Positions 21,305-33,780 are shown, counted from the stretch's first letter. The stretch: 64,000 bases of DNA from Thelonectria olida (GCA_020736575.1 JAGPYM010000033.1:124001-188000); one strand, 5' to 3'. Notes: generated from the sequence alone by a model not told the origin. Translations and numbers: made by a program.

Positions 21305-23893
21305 TCATATATTATTATCATCCGTAGCCTCGTGATGTCGGGCAGCTCGATCAGCCTTGCCTTTTATAATGATTTCTGCTAGTTGTTTCCATCGCGGCGT
21401 GCGTGGTTGGGTCTCCGGCGGGCACGGCGTTGAAGGCGGCAGCGTTGATGCTTGGGTTGTTGCCTCTGTAAGCTGTGTTTCGTCGGCTGGGCTCAGCGGC
21501 GGTGATGATGTTATCCAAGGCGGCGTATCTGGCTGTTGAATGAAGCTATCGTCATCGCTGCTGCTGCAGTCGATACGGAATTGCTTGGAGTCGTCACTGC
21601 CGGCCTCCTGGGGCGCAGCGTTCCAATCTACTGCATTTAGCGGCTTTGGTGCAAAGCTGGCCTTACGAATAGACTCAATTACCTCTAAAGGAAGCTTTAA
21701 ATCGATCATGAAGCCGTCAGGCTTTTCATTCAAGAGGCGCGTGAATTTGGAAGCCTGGGTCTCAAGGGATATAAAAGTAGCTGACTTGCCTGTGTGCTCA
21801 AGCCAGGGCTTGAAATATAGCCTCTTTTTAATGCCATTGATAATGACTTCCTTGTTAGCTCGCCACTCGTTCCTTAGCTTCTCGATCTCTTGTTTTGCAA
21901 ACCTTGGGTGAGCTCGAAGCTCAGCTTTTCCCCTCTTTTCCTGCTCCTCACGATGAAGCTTTTCGCGATGCCGGCGCATGTCGCTAAGGCTCATAGACGT
22001 TGAAAATGCCCCATCTTTCGTGATCGGCACCTTCAGCTTCTTTCGCTTGTTGTAGAGCTTCGAAAGGCGCTCTTGATAGCTGGAAACGTGAGGCATAAGG
22101 CTGCTCTCCATGACAGAGGCCTCGGCAGCTACAGCGCTCAAGTTTTCGAGCCTGCGATGCGTTGGGGAGCTGAGGATGTCATGATATCGGTTTCGGATGT
22201 CACGGGCAGCGTCAGAAGCGCCTTGGAAGCGACTTGCCTTAGGGAGCAGGTTTTCAAGGCCGGGATCGATCGCTTTCTGCTGTTTCCGTTGTCTTCGAAG
22301 CAAAGATTGAATAACGGGCGTGGGATCGGCCGGGAAAATCCCCGACTTCTTAAAGCCGGATATGATATTCTTTGGCTTAAAGCCATCGTCAAAAACACGC
22401 TATCGAGATCAGCACAGGCGATAAAGAGGGCAAAATGAAGGCACCTGAAATCCCTCCATGAACTCAAGCCTTGAATACGTTGTTGCTCCTCCACGAAGTG
22501 CCTGCCTAAGCACCTTTTGATGTGCAGCCTTGAGCGGCTGAAAAACACCAACATCCATCGGCTGGGTTATATGTGATGAGTGAGCCGGCAATGTAATGAC
22601 GATATTATCGAACTTCTTGCAATATTCATGGAATTTGAAGGCCCCATGACCTGTGAAGCCGTCGATCGCAAGCAAGCGAAAAATGCGGTCTTTTTCCTCC
22701 TTATTTTCAGTCCCTGGAGGGAGGTCGTACGTTATATGAGGCAAGTACGGGTTGCGAAGGTGCTCATCACAGGAAAACCAGTCATAGAAGCTGACTTCCT
22801 TTGCTTTTGCAGTTGCTGACTTTTCCCAGGACCATTTATTGAAATGATGAACCCATTCGAAGAAAATATCGCTATTACAGAAGCCGGTCTCTGACTGTGA
22901 GAACCGCATCTCTTCATAACCCTCGAGGTCAGCAAAATCGAGCGTTGGAAAGGTCTTGAAAATGAGCCACGGTGGGATCACATCGCCAAGTGCACTGCCG
23001 GTCCCTAGAAGGGTCATAAGTTCACGATTTCCGGGGCATGCAGTAATAGCCTTCCGATCTCTTCCGGCCTTAATGATTAGGACTTCTAGCCAGTGGCGAA
23101 GGAGGCCGATGATGATGCCGCATTCGTCCTCATTCCACAACTCTGAGGGGCCGATTCTGAACTCCTTAATCATCTGGGCAAGTTTCTCGAAGAACTCGGT
23201 GATTTTCTCGATATCTGACTCCTCAAAGCCACGTCGTGAGGCATCAACAGGCTGCAGCCTTGCCTTCTGAAGCTCCGGATGATCTTTAACGAACCTGGAA
23301 TACTGTTAGATTGGATCATGTACAGAGCATTGGACCGGGTGGTCACGTCATGACGCCCGGTGTCACGGCCTGGTCCACTGTGCAGGGCTTAAAAGAGCTG
23401 TTGTGTGCCACTGTAATTGCAACCAATGCGATTATTGACCAATCTTTTGCCCTATGGTATAGCGGTCTAGCACAACCGTTACACCCGGGGCCGCGTCAGG
23501 GCCGGGGGATGGCCTGACGCGGTTAGGGGGAGATGAACACTCAATCAATCACGGAGGACACCTCCTACAGAGACAATACACACACATCAAGACCATCAAA
23601 GTGCCGTGCTAGCTTTCCGACAGATACCACATCTTTGAGACCTCCTTTGCATCAGGATCCCGGCGCCTTCGGAGCGTATTAGCGGCATCAACAACCTCAA
23701 TTTTCGATGCCGGCAGGCCGGTCCGTTCAAGCCACATAACGAAAGCTATGATAGCTTCTTCTTCGTCGTCTGTGAGCACTCGAGGCCTCCCTTTGCCTCG
23801 AGGGGCATCTAAGAAGTCAGCCATTTCAAAGCATCGGCAACTGACGACTTTGATGCATTGAATCGTTCAGCAGCTTGACGTATCGATACCATG
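21305..23893 (-). mobile_element. pogo-type DNA transposon 1 (transposase split by solo LTR)
   Basis: The frame begins near 23890 with a helix-turn-helix block (SIRQAAERFNASKSSVADAL). After a frameshift comes a CENP-B-like DNA-binding segment (GRPRVLTDDEEEAIIAFVMW), then KMWY, then the solo LTR, then SRFVKDHPEL. The DDE_1 domain shows ELWNEDECG, LLAIDGFTGH and LPAHSSHITQPMDVGVFQPL, the three acidic sites of the pogo/jerky group. A 45-bp intron (22400-22444) rejoins the DDE domain to FDDGFKPKNIISGFKKSGIF and a long charged C-terminal tail ending at 21305. Apart from the LTR and the N-terminal shift the frame is clean. I could not find matching terminal inverted repeats. Confidence 0.8.
23304..23622. 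mobile_element. Solo LTR inside the pogo transposase gene
   Basis: The 319-bp insertion begins TGTTAG and ends CCGACA (TG...CA). It is flanked by AATAC (23299-23303) and GATAC (23623-23627), a 5-bp target duplication with one mismatch. Removing it with one flank rejoins the transposase frame as KMWYSRFVKDHPEL, which fixes the boundaries independently. It has no coding capacity and no internal retrotransposon, so it is a solo LTR left by recombination between the two LTRs of a full element. Superfamily is unknown. Confidence 0.8.
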
Positions 23894-24184
23894 CACCACC
23901 ACCCTTTCGCCAACCCCACCCTTTCGCCAGGCCAAAAAAAAAAACCACCACCAAAACTTAACTATTTCACTTATACAGAAGTTGGCCAAAATAGAAGTTA
24001 TTGGCAAGCGGCCACTTCTTATAGATATAGAATTAATTGGAATTTAATTTTCCGGTCACGTGCAGTTGCATGGGGCACGTGATGTATGCAAGCCATTGTA
24101 AGGAAATATCACCAACTTAACCACCAGATTCCTCACCGCTCTTTCCCAACATTTCCCTTGCCAGTCTCTTACAACGCTATCAAA

Positions 24185-25117
24185 ATGCCTTCATCCCGGC
24201 CTCGTTGGAAATATACAGAAGACGACATGGCCGAGGCTATATTGGATATCACCGATAACGGCTTTTCACCCTCTGAAGCGGCTCAGCGACGGGGAGTGCC
24301 TCGAAGGACTCTAATCGACAGACTTAACGGTCAGACGGCCCTGAAAGAGCAGATTCAGCCTGGCCAGCGTTTATCCAAGAATCAGGAAGATAAATTGGCT
24401 TTCTGGATTCTTCGTCAGGAGTCTCTGGGATATGCTCCGTCCCACAATCAGATTCGCGCTTGCGTCATGGGCCTGCTAAGACAACAAGGCGACCAACCAG
24501 AATTAGGACGCAACTGGGTAGCCAGATTCATTGAGCGCCGCCGAGACCTTAAGACTAAGATGGGTAGACGTCAAGAAGCCAACAGGTTTGACTCGTTCAC
24601 GCCTAAAGCGGTTCATTGGTACCTCGATAACAGGGAGGACTAGTACGGCTGGATTCGGCCCGAGAACACTGTCAATGTTGACGAAGGAGGTATCATGATT
24701 GGTTTTGGCAAGTCTTTATTTCTATTTTCTCTATAATTTCGAAATTTGACTAACTAGACTCTCTTCGTTAGGGTTGGATAGCCTGGTGGTCGGAAGCGCG
24801 AACCCGAAGCGGAAGGCTCTTCTCAAGGGACCACAAACTCGAAATTGGACCTCATTCATCGAAGCTATCACTGCTGACGGCCGCGCCTTAACTCCTGGCA
24901 TAATCTTCAAGGGGAAAGAACTCCAAAAACAGTGGTTTCTTGATGAATTCAAGAAGATAGCCGACTGGCATTATGTAACGTCGCCCAACGGGTGGACTGA
25001 TGACCACATTGGTGTTGAATGGCTTGAAAGAGTGTATTTGCCTCAGACAAAGCCTATCGACGAGTCTGATGCCAGATTAATCATTCTAGATGGTCATGGG
25101 AGTCATGCAACAGTATA
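24185..25117 (+). pseudogene. pogo/Fot1-type transposase 2, truncated
   Basis: Starts MPSSRPRWKYTEDDMAEAIL with a Psq-like helix-turn-helix (GFSPSEAAQRRGVPRRTLIDRL) and a CENP-B-type domain (ARFIERRRDLKTKMGRRQEA). An in-frame TAG near 24641 is followed by NVDEGGIMIGFG, a probable GC-AG intron (about 24711-24772), and the DDE_1 core LLKGPQTRNWTSFIEA to LIILDGHGSHAT. The sequence ends there, after the second catalytic Asp, and runs straight into acyl-CoA synthetase intron and exon sequence. The third catalytic region and the right end are missing. Confidence 0.8.
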
Positions 25118-25144
25118 TTGTTTGTTTATTGGGTCAATCCTCAG

Positions 25145-26255
25145 TGAAGAACTGCGCTGGTGATATGCGGGAGTTCAGGCCCACTGTCATGGTCGGCGTT
25201 CCTCAGATCTGGGAAACCGTCAAGAAGGGCGTTGTAGCCAAGCTCGACACTTCTAGCCCGGTCGTCAAGGCGCTCTTCTGGAGCGCCTTCAACTTCAAAA
25301 CCTTCATGTCTAAAAACAAGCTTCCCGGAGCTGGGATATTTGACGGCATCGTCTTCAGACAGGTTCGAGAACTGACTGGTGGCCGACTTCGATTCACCAT
25401 GAACGGTGCTAGCGGCATCTCCGATGGCACCAGGCACTTCCTGTCCATGGTCCTCGCCCCGATGCTGGTTGGTTATGGTCTCACTGAAACTTGCGCCAAC
25501 GGCGCCTCAGGTTGCCCACTCGAGTACTCACCCAATGCAATTGGCCCTGTCACTGCTGCTGTTGATGTGAAATTAGTCTCCATTCCCGATGTTGGATACT
25601 CGACGGACGCAGAGGTTCCTCAGGGTGAGATTTGGCTCAAGGGTGTTCCGATCATAAGAGAGTACTATGACAACCCCGAGGAGACGAAGAAGGCCCTTAC
25701 TCACGATGGTTGGTTCAAGTCTGGTGATATCGGCGAGTTCGACGGCAACGGCCATCTGCGAGTCATCGACCGAGTCAAGAATCTTGTCAAGACGCAGGGC
25801 GGTGAGTATATCGCCCTGGAGAAGCTCGAGTCTGTCTACCGAGGCACCCAAACCATAACCAACGTTATGGTACACGCCGACTCTGGACACTCCCGCCCCA
25901 TCGCCGTCATCATGCCTAACGAGACGGTTCTCGTTGAGAAGATTAAGGGCCTAGGTGTAGATGAGCATAACATGCACTACAACCCCAAGGTCCGCAGCCT
26001 CATCCTCAAGGATCTCCAGAGTACCGGGAAGCGCTCTGGCCTAGCCGGCATGGAAATTGTGTCCGGCGTCGTCATCACCGACGAGAAGTGGACCCCACCA
26101 AGCGTAAGTCTCAAAAAACAACCTAGAGCTCTATAGGTGCAGTCATATTGACCGATACCCAGGGACTTGTCACTGCCACGCATAAGCTGAACCGGAATGT
26201 CATTCGTGAGAAGTTCAAGAAGGAAATCGACGAGTGTCTGAAGAATTCGCCCTAA
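25145..26255 (+). pseudogene. Long-chain acyl-CoA synthetase (Faa-type), 3' half
   Basis: The C-terminal half of an AMP-forming fatty acyl-CoA ligase. It starts right after an intron acceptor (CCTCAG at 25139-25144) with KNCAGDMREFRPTVMVGVP, then LVGYGLTETCANGA (the adenylate-forming YGxTE motif). The fatty-acyl-CoA-synthetase signature is spread over DGWFKSGDIG, VIDRVKNLVKTQGGEYIALE and KLES. A 59-bp intron (26104-26162) joins KWTPPS to GLVTATHKLNR, and the protein ends at TAA 26253-26255 with KKEIDECLKNSP. The frame is undamaged, but the first half (ATP-binding P-loop) is replaced by the pogo fragment, so the product cannot be a complete enzyme. Confidence 0.85.
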
Positions 26256-26541
26256 AGATAAGAGATGATGCAAAAAGATGGAGGTGTGCAAAGGAGAGGA
26301 GAACGATTACACCGCTATTGTGATTCATACCCTAGCACAAATGCTTTATGTGCCTGTATTGTAGCTTTAGGGGTTCGCTCGATGAGACATCTCTTAGTAA
26401 CACCATGGTTCGAAGTAACAGCCCAATGAAGGACTTACTCACCCATAATCGCACGTAGAACGTGAGCAGACTTGCATAATGGGGATCAAGATCCATGAAC
26501 GCTTTAGCTACAAGGAGTCGCGAGATCTACGATCAAGGCAT

Positions 26542-28132
26542 TTAGCGCCTGGCGATCAGGATGATCTCAATTATAGAAGGCTTCATTGACCTTCTCTTGT
26601 TCCTTTCCCACGTCCTTTCTGCCTTTTCGACAATCCGATTGAAGTATCTACGGAGAAGCAGTGCGCGGACCATCATACGGTGGCGCGAGTTCCATCGGGT
26701 CTCGTCAGCGATGGGTCTGAGCGGCACTCGCTTCTTCCCAGTCTCTAGGTCGATGGATTCAAGGACGCCGCTTTTGAGATCTTCTTCTTGCCACTTTAAG
26801 AGGCACTCTAAGTGTTGTGGCGAGTTCAAGACTGTAGCGTTAAGATTGTGAAGTCGGCCAATTGGTCCCCTCCTCCGCCATTGCGCAAGCGTGTCCGCAG
26901 GCAGAGAGTCGAAATCATATTCGGAATCCGGTTCGCTACCGCCTGCATTCTCCATTGCGTCTGTGGCCTCGCCAAATATCAGTTGCTTGACAGCGAGATT
27001 AATAACGTGGCCCAGACAGCGGAGACGGTGTTCGTCCGGTTCAAACCCGAATTCTTTGCCGAGAGCCACCATGGCTGTGTCGTTATTGCTAGCATTATCA
27101 AGGACCATATATCCAAGCCGGTCGCTTCCAAGATCCCACTCTGCCAAGACATCAGCCACTTCGTTGGCTAAGTTATCGCCAGTGTGCCGTCCAGATACAG
27201 CTGGAAGCGCGAGAAGCAGTCTCCGATGCCGCCATTGTTGGTCTACAAAGAAACAGTTGACTCCAAGCAACGGCAGCTGATTGCGAGACGTCCAGCCATC
27301 AAATGTGATGTGAATCTTGCCACGAGCGGTTTTTAGATGCTCCGTCACTGCTCCTTTCGCCCCATTGTAGATAGATCGCAGTCGAGATCGGAGGACTGCG
27401 GAAGACGGGACCTTGTCTTTGTACATCGGGTTGATGAACTCAATCAGTCGGCGGAGGCGCTCACTCTCGATTAGTCGGAAAGGGAGATTATCGTGTGTTA
27501 TCCAGTCAACGAGAAGCTCTTCGAATGCGCCGAGTTTGAGTGTCCCCAGGATAGTAGAAAAGATGCGTTGGTCGGCAGGGGCTGCAGTCACTCCGAAGTG
27601 GTCTGTCAGAGTTAGTGTGCGGCTGGGCGGCGTCTCAGATTTCCTTCCAGGATCCTGCAAAATTAGGATAAGGTAAAGATGGCAGGGGCCAATTGCTTGC
27701 CTTGATTCCATGGATATCTCGCAGATGCTTGATAATATTGGCACTGCCGTTAGATTCGTAAGAGAAATGCAAGACCGTCCTGCACTTCCTCCTCACGCAG
27801 AGACGGCACACCCACCGAAGCTTCTTATCGTTACACTTAAGCCTCATACGGAACCCTTTCACCCACCGCCAAGCGACTTTTGCACCATTAGTCCTCGGAG
27901 GCGTGCCAGCCCGAAGCTCATCGTTAAAGAGCTCGAACGGGAAGGTGGCTATCTCGGTAGGCGTGGGATTCTCGGCGAGGTTAAGTATCTTCCTCGGCGG
28001 GGTCTGCGGAGCCGAACCTGACAGAAAAGAAGACTGAGTAGAGCGCCTCGACGGGTAAGGAGAAGAATGTAGAGTCAACGTCGTTTCCGAGTCTGCCTGG
28101 CCCCAGAAAAGGTCCTGTGATTCGGCATCCAT
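26542..28132 (-). pseudogene. hAT transposase 2 (Restless/Tol2-like), C-terminally truncated
   Basis: Exon 1 (27701-28132) encodes a Ser/Pro-rich start and a BED-like finger (WVCRLCVRRK ... KHLRDIHGI). A 46-bp intron with a GC donor (GCAAGC...TTGCAG, 27655-27700) leads to exon 2: TLTLTDHFGV, AFEELLVDWITHDNLPF, GKIHITFDGWTSRNQLPLLG, LDNASNNDTAM and HRLRCLGHVINLAVK. These are hAT catalytic-domain landmarks. The frame stops after SMKPSIIEII with no dimerisation region, about 290 bp downstream of the acyl-CoA synthetase end on the other strand. No terminal repeats found. It is a truncated element. Confidence 0.8.
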
Positions 28133-28960
28133 TGCGGTGGCAGCTGGGAAGTAAGACTACTGGAGTTTGTTAGCGAAGTGATACCACACTCCTCGATGGC
28201 GACGTACTGCAATATTGGACACCCAGAGAGTAACGTCCTTTGCCTCCATTTTATCGGACACGACAGAGCAGCCTGTCCAGGCCGTCTGCAGAACATTAAC
28301 GCGTTCAGAAATGGCTACGCGATCCGACGCGACCAGCGCAGTTGGCAAGCTTCCTGGTGAATGCTAAGACATGTTAGTGGGTACAGCCGACACACTAGAG
28401 CGATCTGTGTAGGAGAGGTATCTCGCAACAGAAACCATCGTCATAGCAACAGCCCAAAATTGCATGCTTTCTATATCTTAACGACCTAATTTTATAGCTT
28501 GCTTACTGATTTCCAACAAGAATATTTGCAATGTGGGAGACGTTGAAGTGCGTGTTATTTCAGTAGCAAACTCAGCCGCGTCGAGTTAAGAGATACCAGC
28601 CCTGCCATAACAAATACGTGGGATGCGAGGTAGCCACTATCTAGCACATGTAGGGTAGGCTGGCTCTTGTAACGTCCTCGTGAGCAAACCACTATGTCTT
28701 AACACCTCAATATCTACATGGAACCGTACTCGGGGGAAATTTTTTTTTTTAAAGTATAATTACTAAATTTCTTTCTATAAGAGCTTCTATCAGGTATTAA
28801 TGCCACCATGATCAGAGACATATTTCCCAAGTCCACATTTTATGGCCAAGATAGATACGTAAGGACCTGCATCTGAACCAAAACATACCTTGTGAAAGGA
28901 TGTACTAGCGACTTTGCAGACGCTACTGACATCCACGTGGAGTCAACTTCTATTGCCCCA
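28133..28960. other. Non-coding, no gene seen
   Basis: About 830 bp upstream of the truncated hAT transposase and left of the MITE. It includes a T-rich run near 28741-28750. No convincing reading frame. Confidence 0.5.
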
Positions 28961-28968
28961 CCGTCCAG

Positions 28969-29455
28969 CATACATGGGCAACTTGTTCTGTTATGCTGTT
29001 GCTTGTTCTGTATAACATGTTAATATTTTTTTATTCTGTTATTCTGTTGTCATGTTATGGCTTTCACACTAATCTGTTATAATGGAATAACAGAATAAAC
29101 AGGATAAGTGAAATAAGCTTTTTTCATTGCTTTTGTCACATCCAACGGACCAAAAGGTCATACATTTGATCAAACCGGAAGGGAGGTCTCTCAGCTGTTC
29201 AGAAAGGCTGCTGACTGGCAGGTCGGAAGTCCGAACTTCCAGTCAGAAGTTGGTGTCATCGATGTTTCCCAAAAGGCAAGTTCTTCAACACAACGGCCCC
29301 GGAGGCCCTTCGCCCTAATTGGCTTACTATCGTGTTCCTTATCCTGTTATCTTGTTATCTTACCCTGTTATCCTGTAATCCGTACTTTTTCTTATCTTGT
29401 TCTGTTTAACATGTTAAGGGATTTCTTAACATGTTATACAGGTTGCCCATGTATG
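28969..29455. mobile_element. hAT-type MITE with 8-bp target duplication
   Basis: The 487-bp element has terminal inverted repeats CATACATGGGCAAC / GTTGCCCATGTATG and is flanked by perfect 8-bp duplications CCGTCCAG at 28961-28968 and 29456-29463. That is the hAT signature. The outer parts are rich in TGTTAT/TGTTCTGT-like short repeats, including AACATGTTA several times. The middle is of normal composition with no transposase. Its ends differ from those of the 2.45-kb hAT copies, so it belongs to another family. Confidence 0.9.
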
Positions 29456-30021
29456 CCGTCCAGCCTTATGTTCACAATCTTAATGACGAGCTCATGAATC
29501 AATTCTGATCAGACGCCAGAATGGCGCGTGAGGAGCGCGAAGCTGGCGCGGTGGGACACGGCAAGGATGGGCGCTTTCTCGATCGGCTCAAGGGGGTGCC
29601 CCTCGGTGGCCGATTATTGGTCAACTCGCACTGAGGCGAGCCAAACTGGGAACTTGATGACGCAGTGGGTCGGGGGGCTCACAATACAATACAATACAAT
29701 TTATTACGCCCGGCGGCTTGAACCGAAAGGGCACTGATTACTAATGTACACATATATGGCCCAAAATTGTGTCCTAGTCTCCTCACGCCCATACCATGTC
29801 CTTGTCCTGCTCATGCATTCTCATTTGCTCTCTCTCTCTTCTACGGATTCCCGTGGGTTAGTATTATTATTAGCGAACTAGCTTGAAGCCTATTCTCCAA
29901 GTGTTCAGTGTCCTATCTACGGCGGCTGAAGCGGTGTTCGCTTTTTCTGCACGGGGTGAGGGTGAGTTAGGTCGGAAAGAGTGGGTTAGTGGGGTAATAG
30001 GTCCGAGTCTGTCTCCCTTCG

Positions 30022-33000
30022 TTAACTTGCATCAAGACGGCCCGTGGCCAATACAAACCGTATTGTCGCTCGAACAGCTTCCAAGTTTGGCGTCCATTTT
30101 TGGTCGTCGTCAGGTGACTTCCCTCCAAGATAGAAGGAGACGTTTCCTCTCCGGGTATCAGTGCACTGAAGCATCTCTGTACGGTATGCCGTCCACTTTT
30201 GGCATCGGAAGAGGAAGTGCTCAACTGTCTCTCTTGCTTGCCCGCAGTCGCATGCGTCCGACGGTGCCGCTTTGATGTGAACGAGGTATGCATTCAATCT
30301 GGCTATGCCTGTTCTCAGCTGGGCAAGCACACTGGCTTCCTTCCACGATAGTTGGTCATAGAGTTGTTTTGTGTGCTTACCCGGTAGAGCTGCATCGACT
30401 CGTTTGGAGTGTCTTCCAACTTTCTCTGGCAGCGACCAATTAGTGTTGACTTTGGACCGTGCAGTGCTGAATGTTGTGGATTGCATGCTAGGGAACTGCT
30501 TTTCGGGGGTAGCTCCCTGCTGTGTTGCCTTCCGAGCCTCGTCCTTGGCGTGCTTCAAGAGCGTATTTTCGTCGCTAGAGGGAAGCCACAGGATCCTTAA
30601 AACATTTCCATCCTTTCGGAGCTCCTTAGCAGAATCGTAGATACAGCGTATATATTCTTGACCCGACTGCTGGCGAGGTTGCTTGACTGCAAGCGCGGCA
30701 GCTTTGTTACTCGTCATCAGTGCGATGCTGTGGTGTCGAAGCTTTGGCATGGTTCGCCTTAGGGCATACGCCATTGCTGCAAGCTCTCCGCTGTACGGGT
30801 TCTGCTCTGTTCTCATCCCAAGAGTAAACGAGAAAGTCACGAGCTCTGGCCCGCCTCGTACCGCTGCTGATATCTGGACTGCTCCACCAACACCTACTAC
30901 ATCGTTCCGAGCAGAGCTGCTCACCGCGATGCGTATGGCACAACCTGCGTCCGCCTCTCTCGCTGCTGCCTCATCAGTGATAGCTTCTACTCGTTCTTCC
31001 CATGGCGCTAGAGTGAGTGGTTGAATGGTTTCCAGCTGTTCCATTGGTACGTCCCTAAGCGTTGTTGCCACCTGGTAGAGTGGTGACCGATATGACATTC
31101 TGAATGCTCGTATGCGGGACGTCAACCTGCGAAGAGGGTTGGTGTCGGGCAACGTGTGGATATCCGTCCACATCTTGATCGCTCTCCTCCAAAACCGTTG
31201 CTGTGCTGGAGCGATGTGAGCTTCTGCTTCTGCCACGCTTGTCGCCACAGTATTGAACGTCCCCACGATTGCCTGTGCCCCTGCTTTCTGAACCCTATTG
31301 ATCGGCGCCATGAGTCTGTATATGAACCTGTGCATCCACACATTGGACGCGTAGTCCACCACTGGGGCTACGGTAGCTGTGAACAATTGCCTTGCTGTTG
31401 CTGGTGACAGGCCCCTCAACCTCTTCAGTTCCATTACTGCTACTAGCCCCTTGGACGCAGCCCTTGCGATGTGTTCCTTGTACTTGAGCCCGGCATCCAT
31501 GATGACTCCCAGAATCTTGACATGGTGTTTTGGTTGGACTGTCCGTCCTTTGATTGTGAACGGCTCAGAGTCGGACTTGTAGTCCTTCCGGGTGAGGTGT
31601 ATGATCGCCGTCTTGCTCGCCTCAAACGTCGCACCGCTTCTTCTCTCCCAGTCCAATGCGTCCTTAATGATTGATTCGACTTCCTTGCGGTTGCTACGTG
31701 CCGTTGGACCTGAGACCCAGGCTGTAAAATCGTCCACGAATGCAATCGCTCCTCTATTGCTGTCGATCCGCCGCTGGACCAAATCCGCATTAAAGAAGAG
31801 AAACAGGATTGGAGACAGCGGAGAGCCTTGAGGAAGGCCAGCTTGCGGTAATTGTTGGACCTCTGACGACTCGCCGTTGATTTGAATCGTTGCCGTGCGG
31901 TTTGAGCAGAATGCCTCGACCCATCGAAGTAGCTTCTCCGGGATACCACGTGCTTTCATTCTCTGGAGCAGCCTTTCCTTACATACTCCATTGTAGGCCC
32001 CCTTGACATCGAAACTGACGAGACTTACCACCAGTCGACGCCGCCAAGCGATATAGATCTGTTCTTGCAATAGCAGAAGCGCTTGTTCCGCTGATCGCCG
32101 TTTGCGGGCTCCAAAGTGGTTCGTCGGGAGCAAACCATACGTTTCCACAGCATGTGAGATCCTTTCAGCCACCACCGATTCCAATACCTTGCCAAGGGTA
32201 GCGAGCAGTGAGATCGGCCGCCAGGCCCTGGCCATCGTGTAGTCCTCTTTATCAGGCTTCTTAAGCGGTATGATCTTTGCATGCCTCCACTGGTCAGGTA
32301 GCGTTCCCTCCTCCAAAGATGCTCGGAAAATGGACATCACCCAATGCTTGACTACTGGCCACACCTGTTTCCACACCACCACTGGTAGTCCATCTTCCCC
32401 AGGCGCCTTCCATGACTTTGCTGCGAATAGTTGTCGTTCTACCTCCTCCAGTGTGATGTCGGGCATCGCCACAGGAGCCCTCTGCGGCCTAGAGCCTTCG
32501 TCCTCGATGTCGTTCGGCAGGGGAGGAAAGAATGTGGACAGCAGCTCGTCAGCTTGTTCCCTGTGGTTCGTCGTAGTTGTCCCATCAGCCCTGACGAGCT
32601 GCGGAACTTTGCCAAATGCTGTATCATCCCCCGACTTCAAGTATTTGGCTGCCTCCCAGATGTTGTCATTATCCGCAAGAAACTCGTCCCAGTGCTTCTT
32701 CTTTTGTTGCCTGATGGCGCTATGATACTGCTTCGCGGCTCCCTTCGCCATCTCCTCCAATTCCGTCCTGATTCGTCCTGCCCGTCTCTCGGCTCGAGCA
32801 CGGTTCCTCCAGTACGTGTATATTTGGCGAAGCTGCGTCAGATCCGTCGTCCACCATCGTTTGGCGTATGGCGACGGCTTGGCTTTTGGTGTCAGGGAGT
32901 GAACCGCCTCCGTAACCACCGACATCAATATGTCAGTCTTCTGCTGCACTGTTCCTCCCAATGGCGTTGACTCTAGTGTGCCTGCAATTCTTGCGTTGAT

Positions 33001-33780
33001 TTCTTTCCAAGGTGCATTCTTCAGTAGAAGTCGATCCTGCTGTTTTGGCACGGGAATCGAGATATCGAAAACCGTGTCAATCGCCCGATGATCTGAGCCG
33101 TGTTCCGTCCCGTGTATCGCGCATTTGACGGTCAAGGCCGTCAACTCCTCCGAAGCCAAGACCAAGTCAACCGTTGTTTCAAAGTCCCTGCCGCTCCACG
33201 TCTTCGTTCCTCTGGGGAGCAAGCTGGTGAGACCAAGATCGTACATTAGGTCAATAATCTGGTCCGCTTCGCCCTGTCTCACTAAAGAGACATCGTCTCC
33301 TCCCCATAGCTGGTCATGCCGGTTGAAGTCTCCGACAACCACCACATCCACCACCCTGCCTGCATCTCTTCTCGCATCTGTGATCACCTGGCGTAAGGTA
33401 TCGTAGGTGTCTCGTAGAGCCTGAGCGTCTCCTCCTGGTACGTAAGTTGATACTATCAGGACCAGCCGCTCAGGGAGCCGTAAGACGGCTGCCGTCATGT
33501 CCGGTGACTCTATCGGTATCTGCTCCGCCTCCACATCCTTGTTCACCCACAGCATGCTCCGGATCGCCCATCTGCCATCCCTCCATATTGTGGGGACCAT
33601 TTTGATCCATTTGGGGTGTCCCATGGGGACTGTGAGTAGTTTGCCGTCGATTTTCCGTGCCTGTGGTTCTTGGATCGCTATAACTGCAAAGTCTTGGAGT
33701 CGCTTATCGTTCATTAGGCTCTCGTGTACCATGTCCTGTTTTCTCACATTCAGTTGAATTACCTGAAACGTCTTACTCAT
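30022..33780 (-). CDS. LINE ORF2: endonuclease, reverse transcriptase, RNase H
   Basis: About 1250 residues from the ATG at 33780 ([15 protein letters not shown]). That ATG overlaps the ORF1 stop in ATGAGTAA. An APE-type endonuclease comes first ([31 protein letters not shown]). The reverse transcriptase is central ([42 protein letters not shown], and FVDDF, the family's variant of the catalytic YxDD box). An RNase H-like domain ([11 protein letters not shown]) follows, then a C-terminal Cys/His motif ([17 protein letters not shown]). The frame is unbroken, so this copy could encode active enzymes for target-primed reverse transcription. In RNase H the usual third Asp region reads MTSNKAAAL, so that activity is uncertain. 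Confidence 0.9.
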   Translation of the reverse strand: MSKTFQVIQLNVRKQDMVHESLMNDKRLQDFAVIAIQEPQARKIDGKLLTVPMGHPKWIKMVPTIWRDGRWAIRSMLWVNKDVEAEQIPIESPDMTAAVLRLPERLVLIVSTYVPGGDAQALRDTYDTLRQVITDARRDAGRVVDVVVVGDFNRHDQLWGGDDVSLVRQGEADQIIDLMYDLGLTSLLPRGTKTWSGRDFETTVDLVLASEELTALTVKCAIHGTEHGSDHRAIDTVFDISIPVPKQQDRLLLKNAPWKEINARIAGTLESTPLGGTVQQKTDILMSVVTEAVHSLTPKAKPSPYAKRWWTTDLTQLRQIYTYWRNRARAERRAGRIRTELEEMAKGAAKQYHSAIRQQKKKHWDEFLADNDNIWEAAKYLKSGDDTAFGKVPQLVRADGTTTTNHREQADELLSTFFPPLPNDIEDEGSRPQRAPVAMPDITLEEVERQLFAAKSWKAPGEDGLPVVVWKQVWPVVKHWVMSIFRASLEEGTLPDQWRHAKIIPLKKPDKEDYTMARAWRPISLLATLGKVLESVVAERISHAVETYGLLPTNHFGARKRRSAEQALLLLQEQIYIAWRRRLVVSLVSFDVKGAYNGVCKERLLQRMKARGIPEKLLRWVEAFCSNRTATIQINGESSEVQQLPQAGLPQGSPLSPILFLFFNADLVQRRIDSNRGAIAFVDDFTAWVSGPTARSNRKEVESIIKDALDWERRSGATFEASKTAIIHLTRKDYKSDSEPFTIKGRTVQPKHHVKILGVIMDAGLKYKEHIARAASKGLVAVMELKRLRGLSPATARQLFTATVAPVVDYASNVWMHRFIYRLMAPINRVQKAGAQAIVGTFNTVATSVAEAEAHIAPAQQRFWRRAIKMWTDIHTLPDTNPLRRLTSRIRAFRMSYRSPLYQVATTLRDVPMEQLETIQPLTLAPWEERVEAITDEAAAREADAGCAIRIAVSSSARNDVVGVGGAVQISAAVRGGPELVTFSFTLGMRTEQNPYSGELAAMAYALRRTMPKLRHHSIALMTSNKAAALAVKQPRQQSGQEYIRCIYDSAKELRKDGNVLRILWLPSSDENTLLKHAKDEARKATQQGATPEKQFPSMQSTTFSTARSKVNTNWSLPEKVGRHSKRVDAALPGKHTKQLYDQLSWKEASVLAQLRTGIARLNAYLVHIKAAPSDACDCGQARETVEHFLFRCQKWTAYRTEMLQCTDTRRGNVSFYLGGKSPDDDQKWTPNLEAVRATIRFVLATGRLDAS

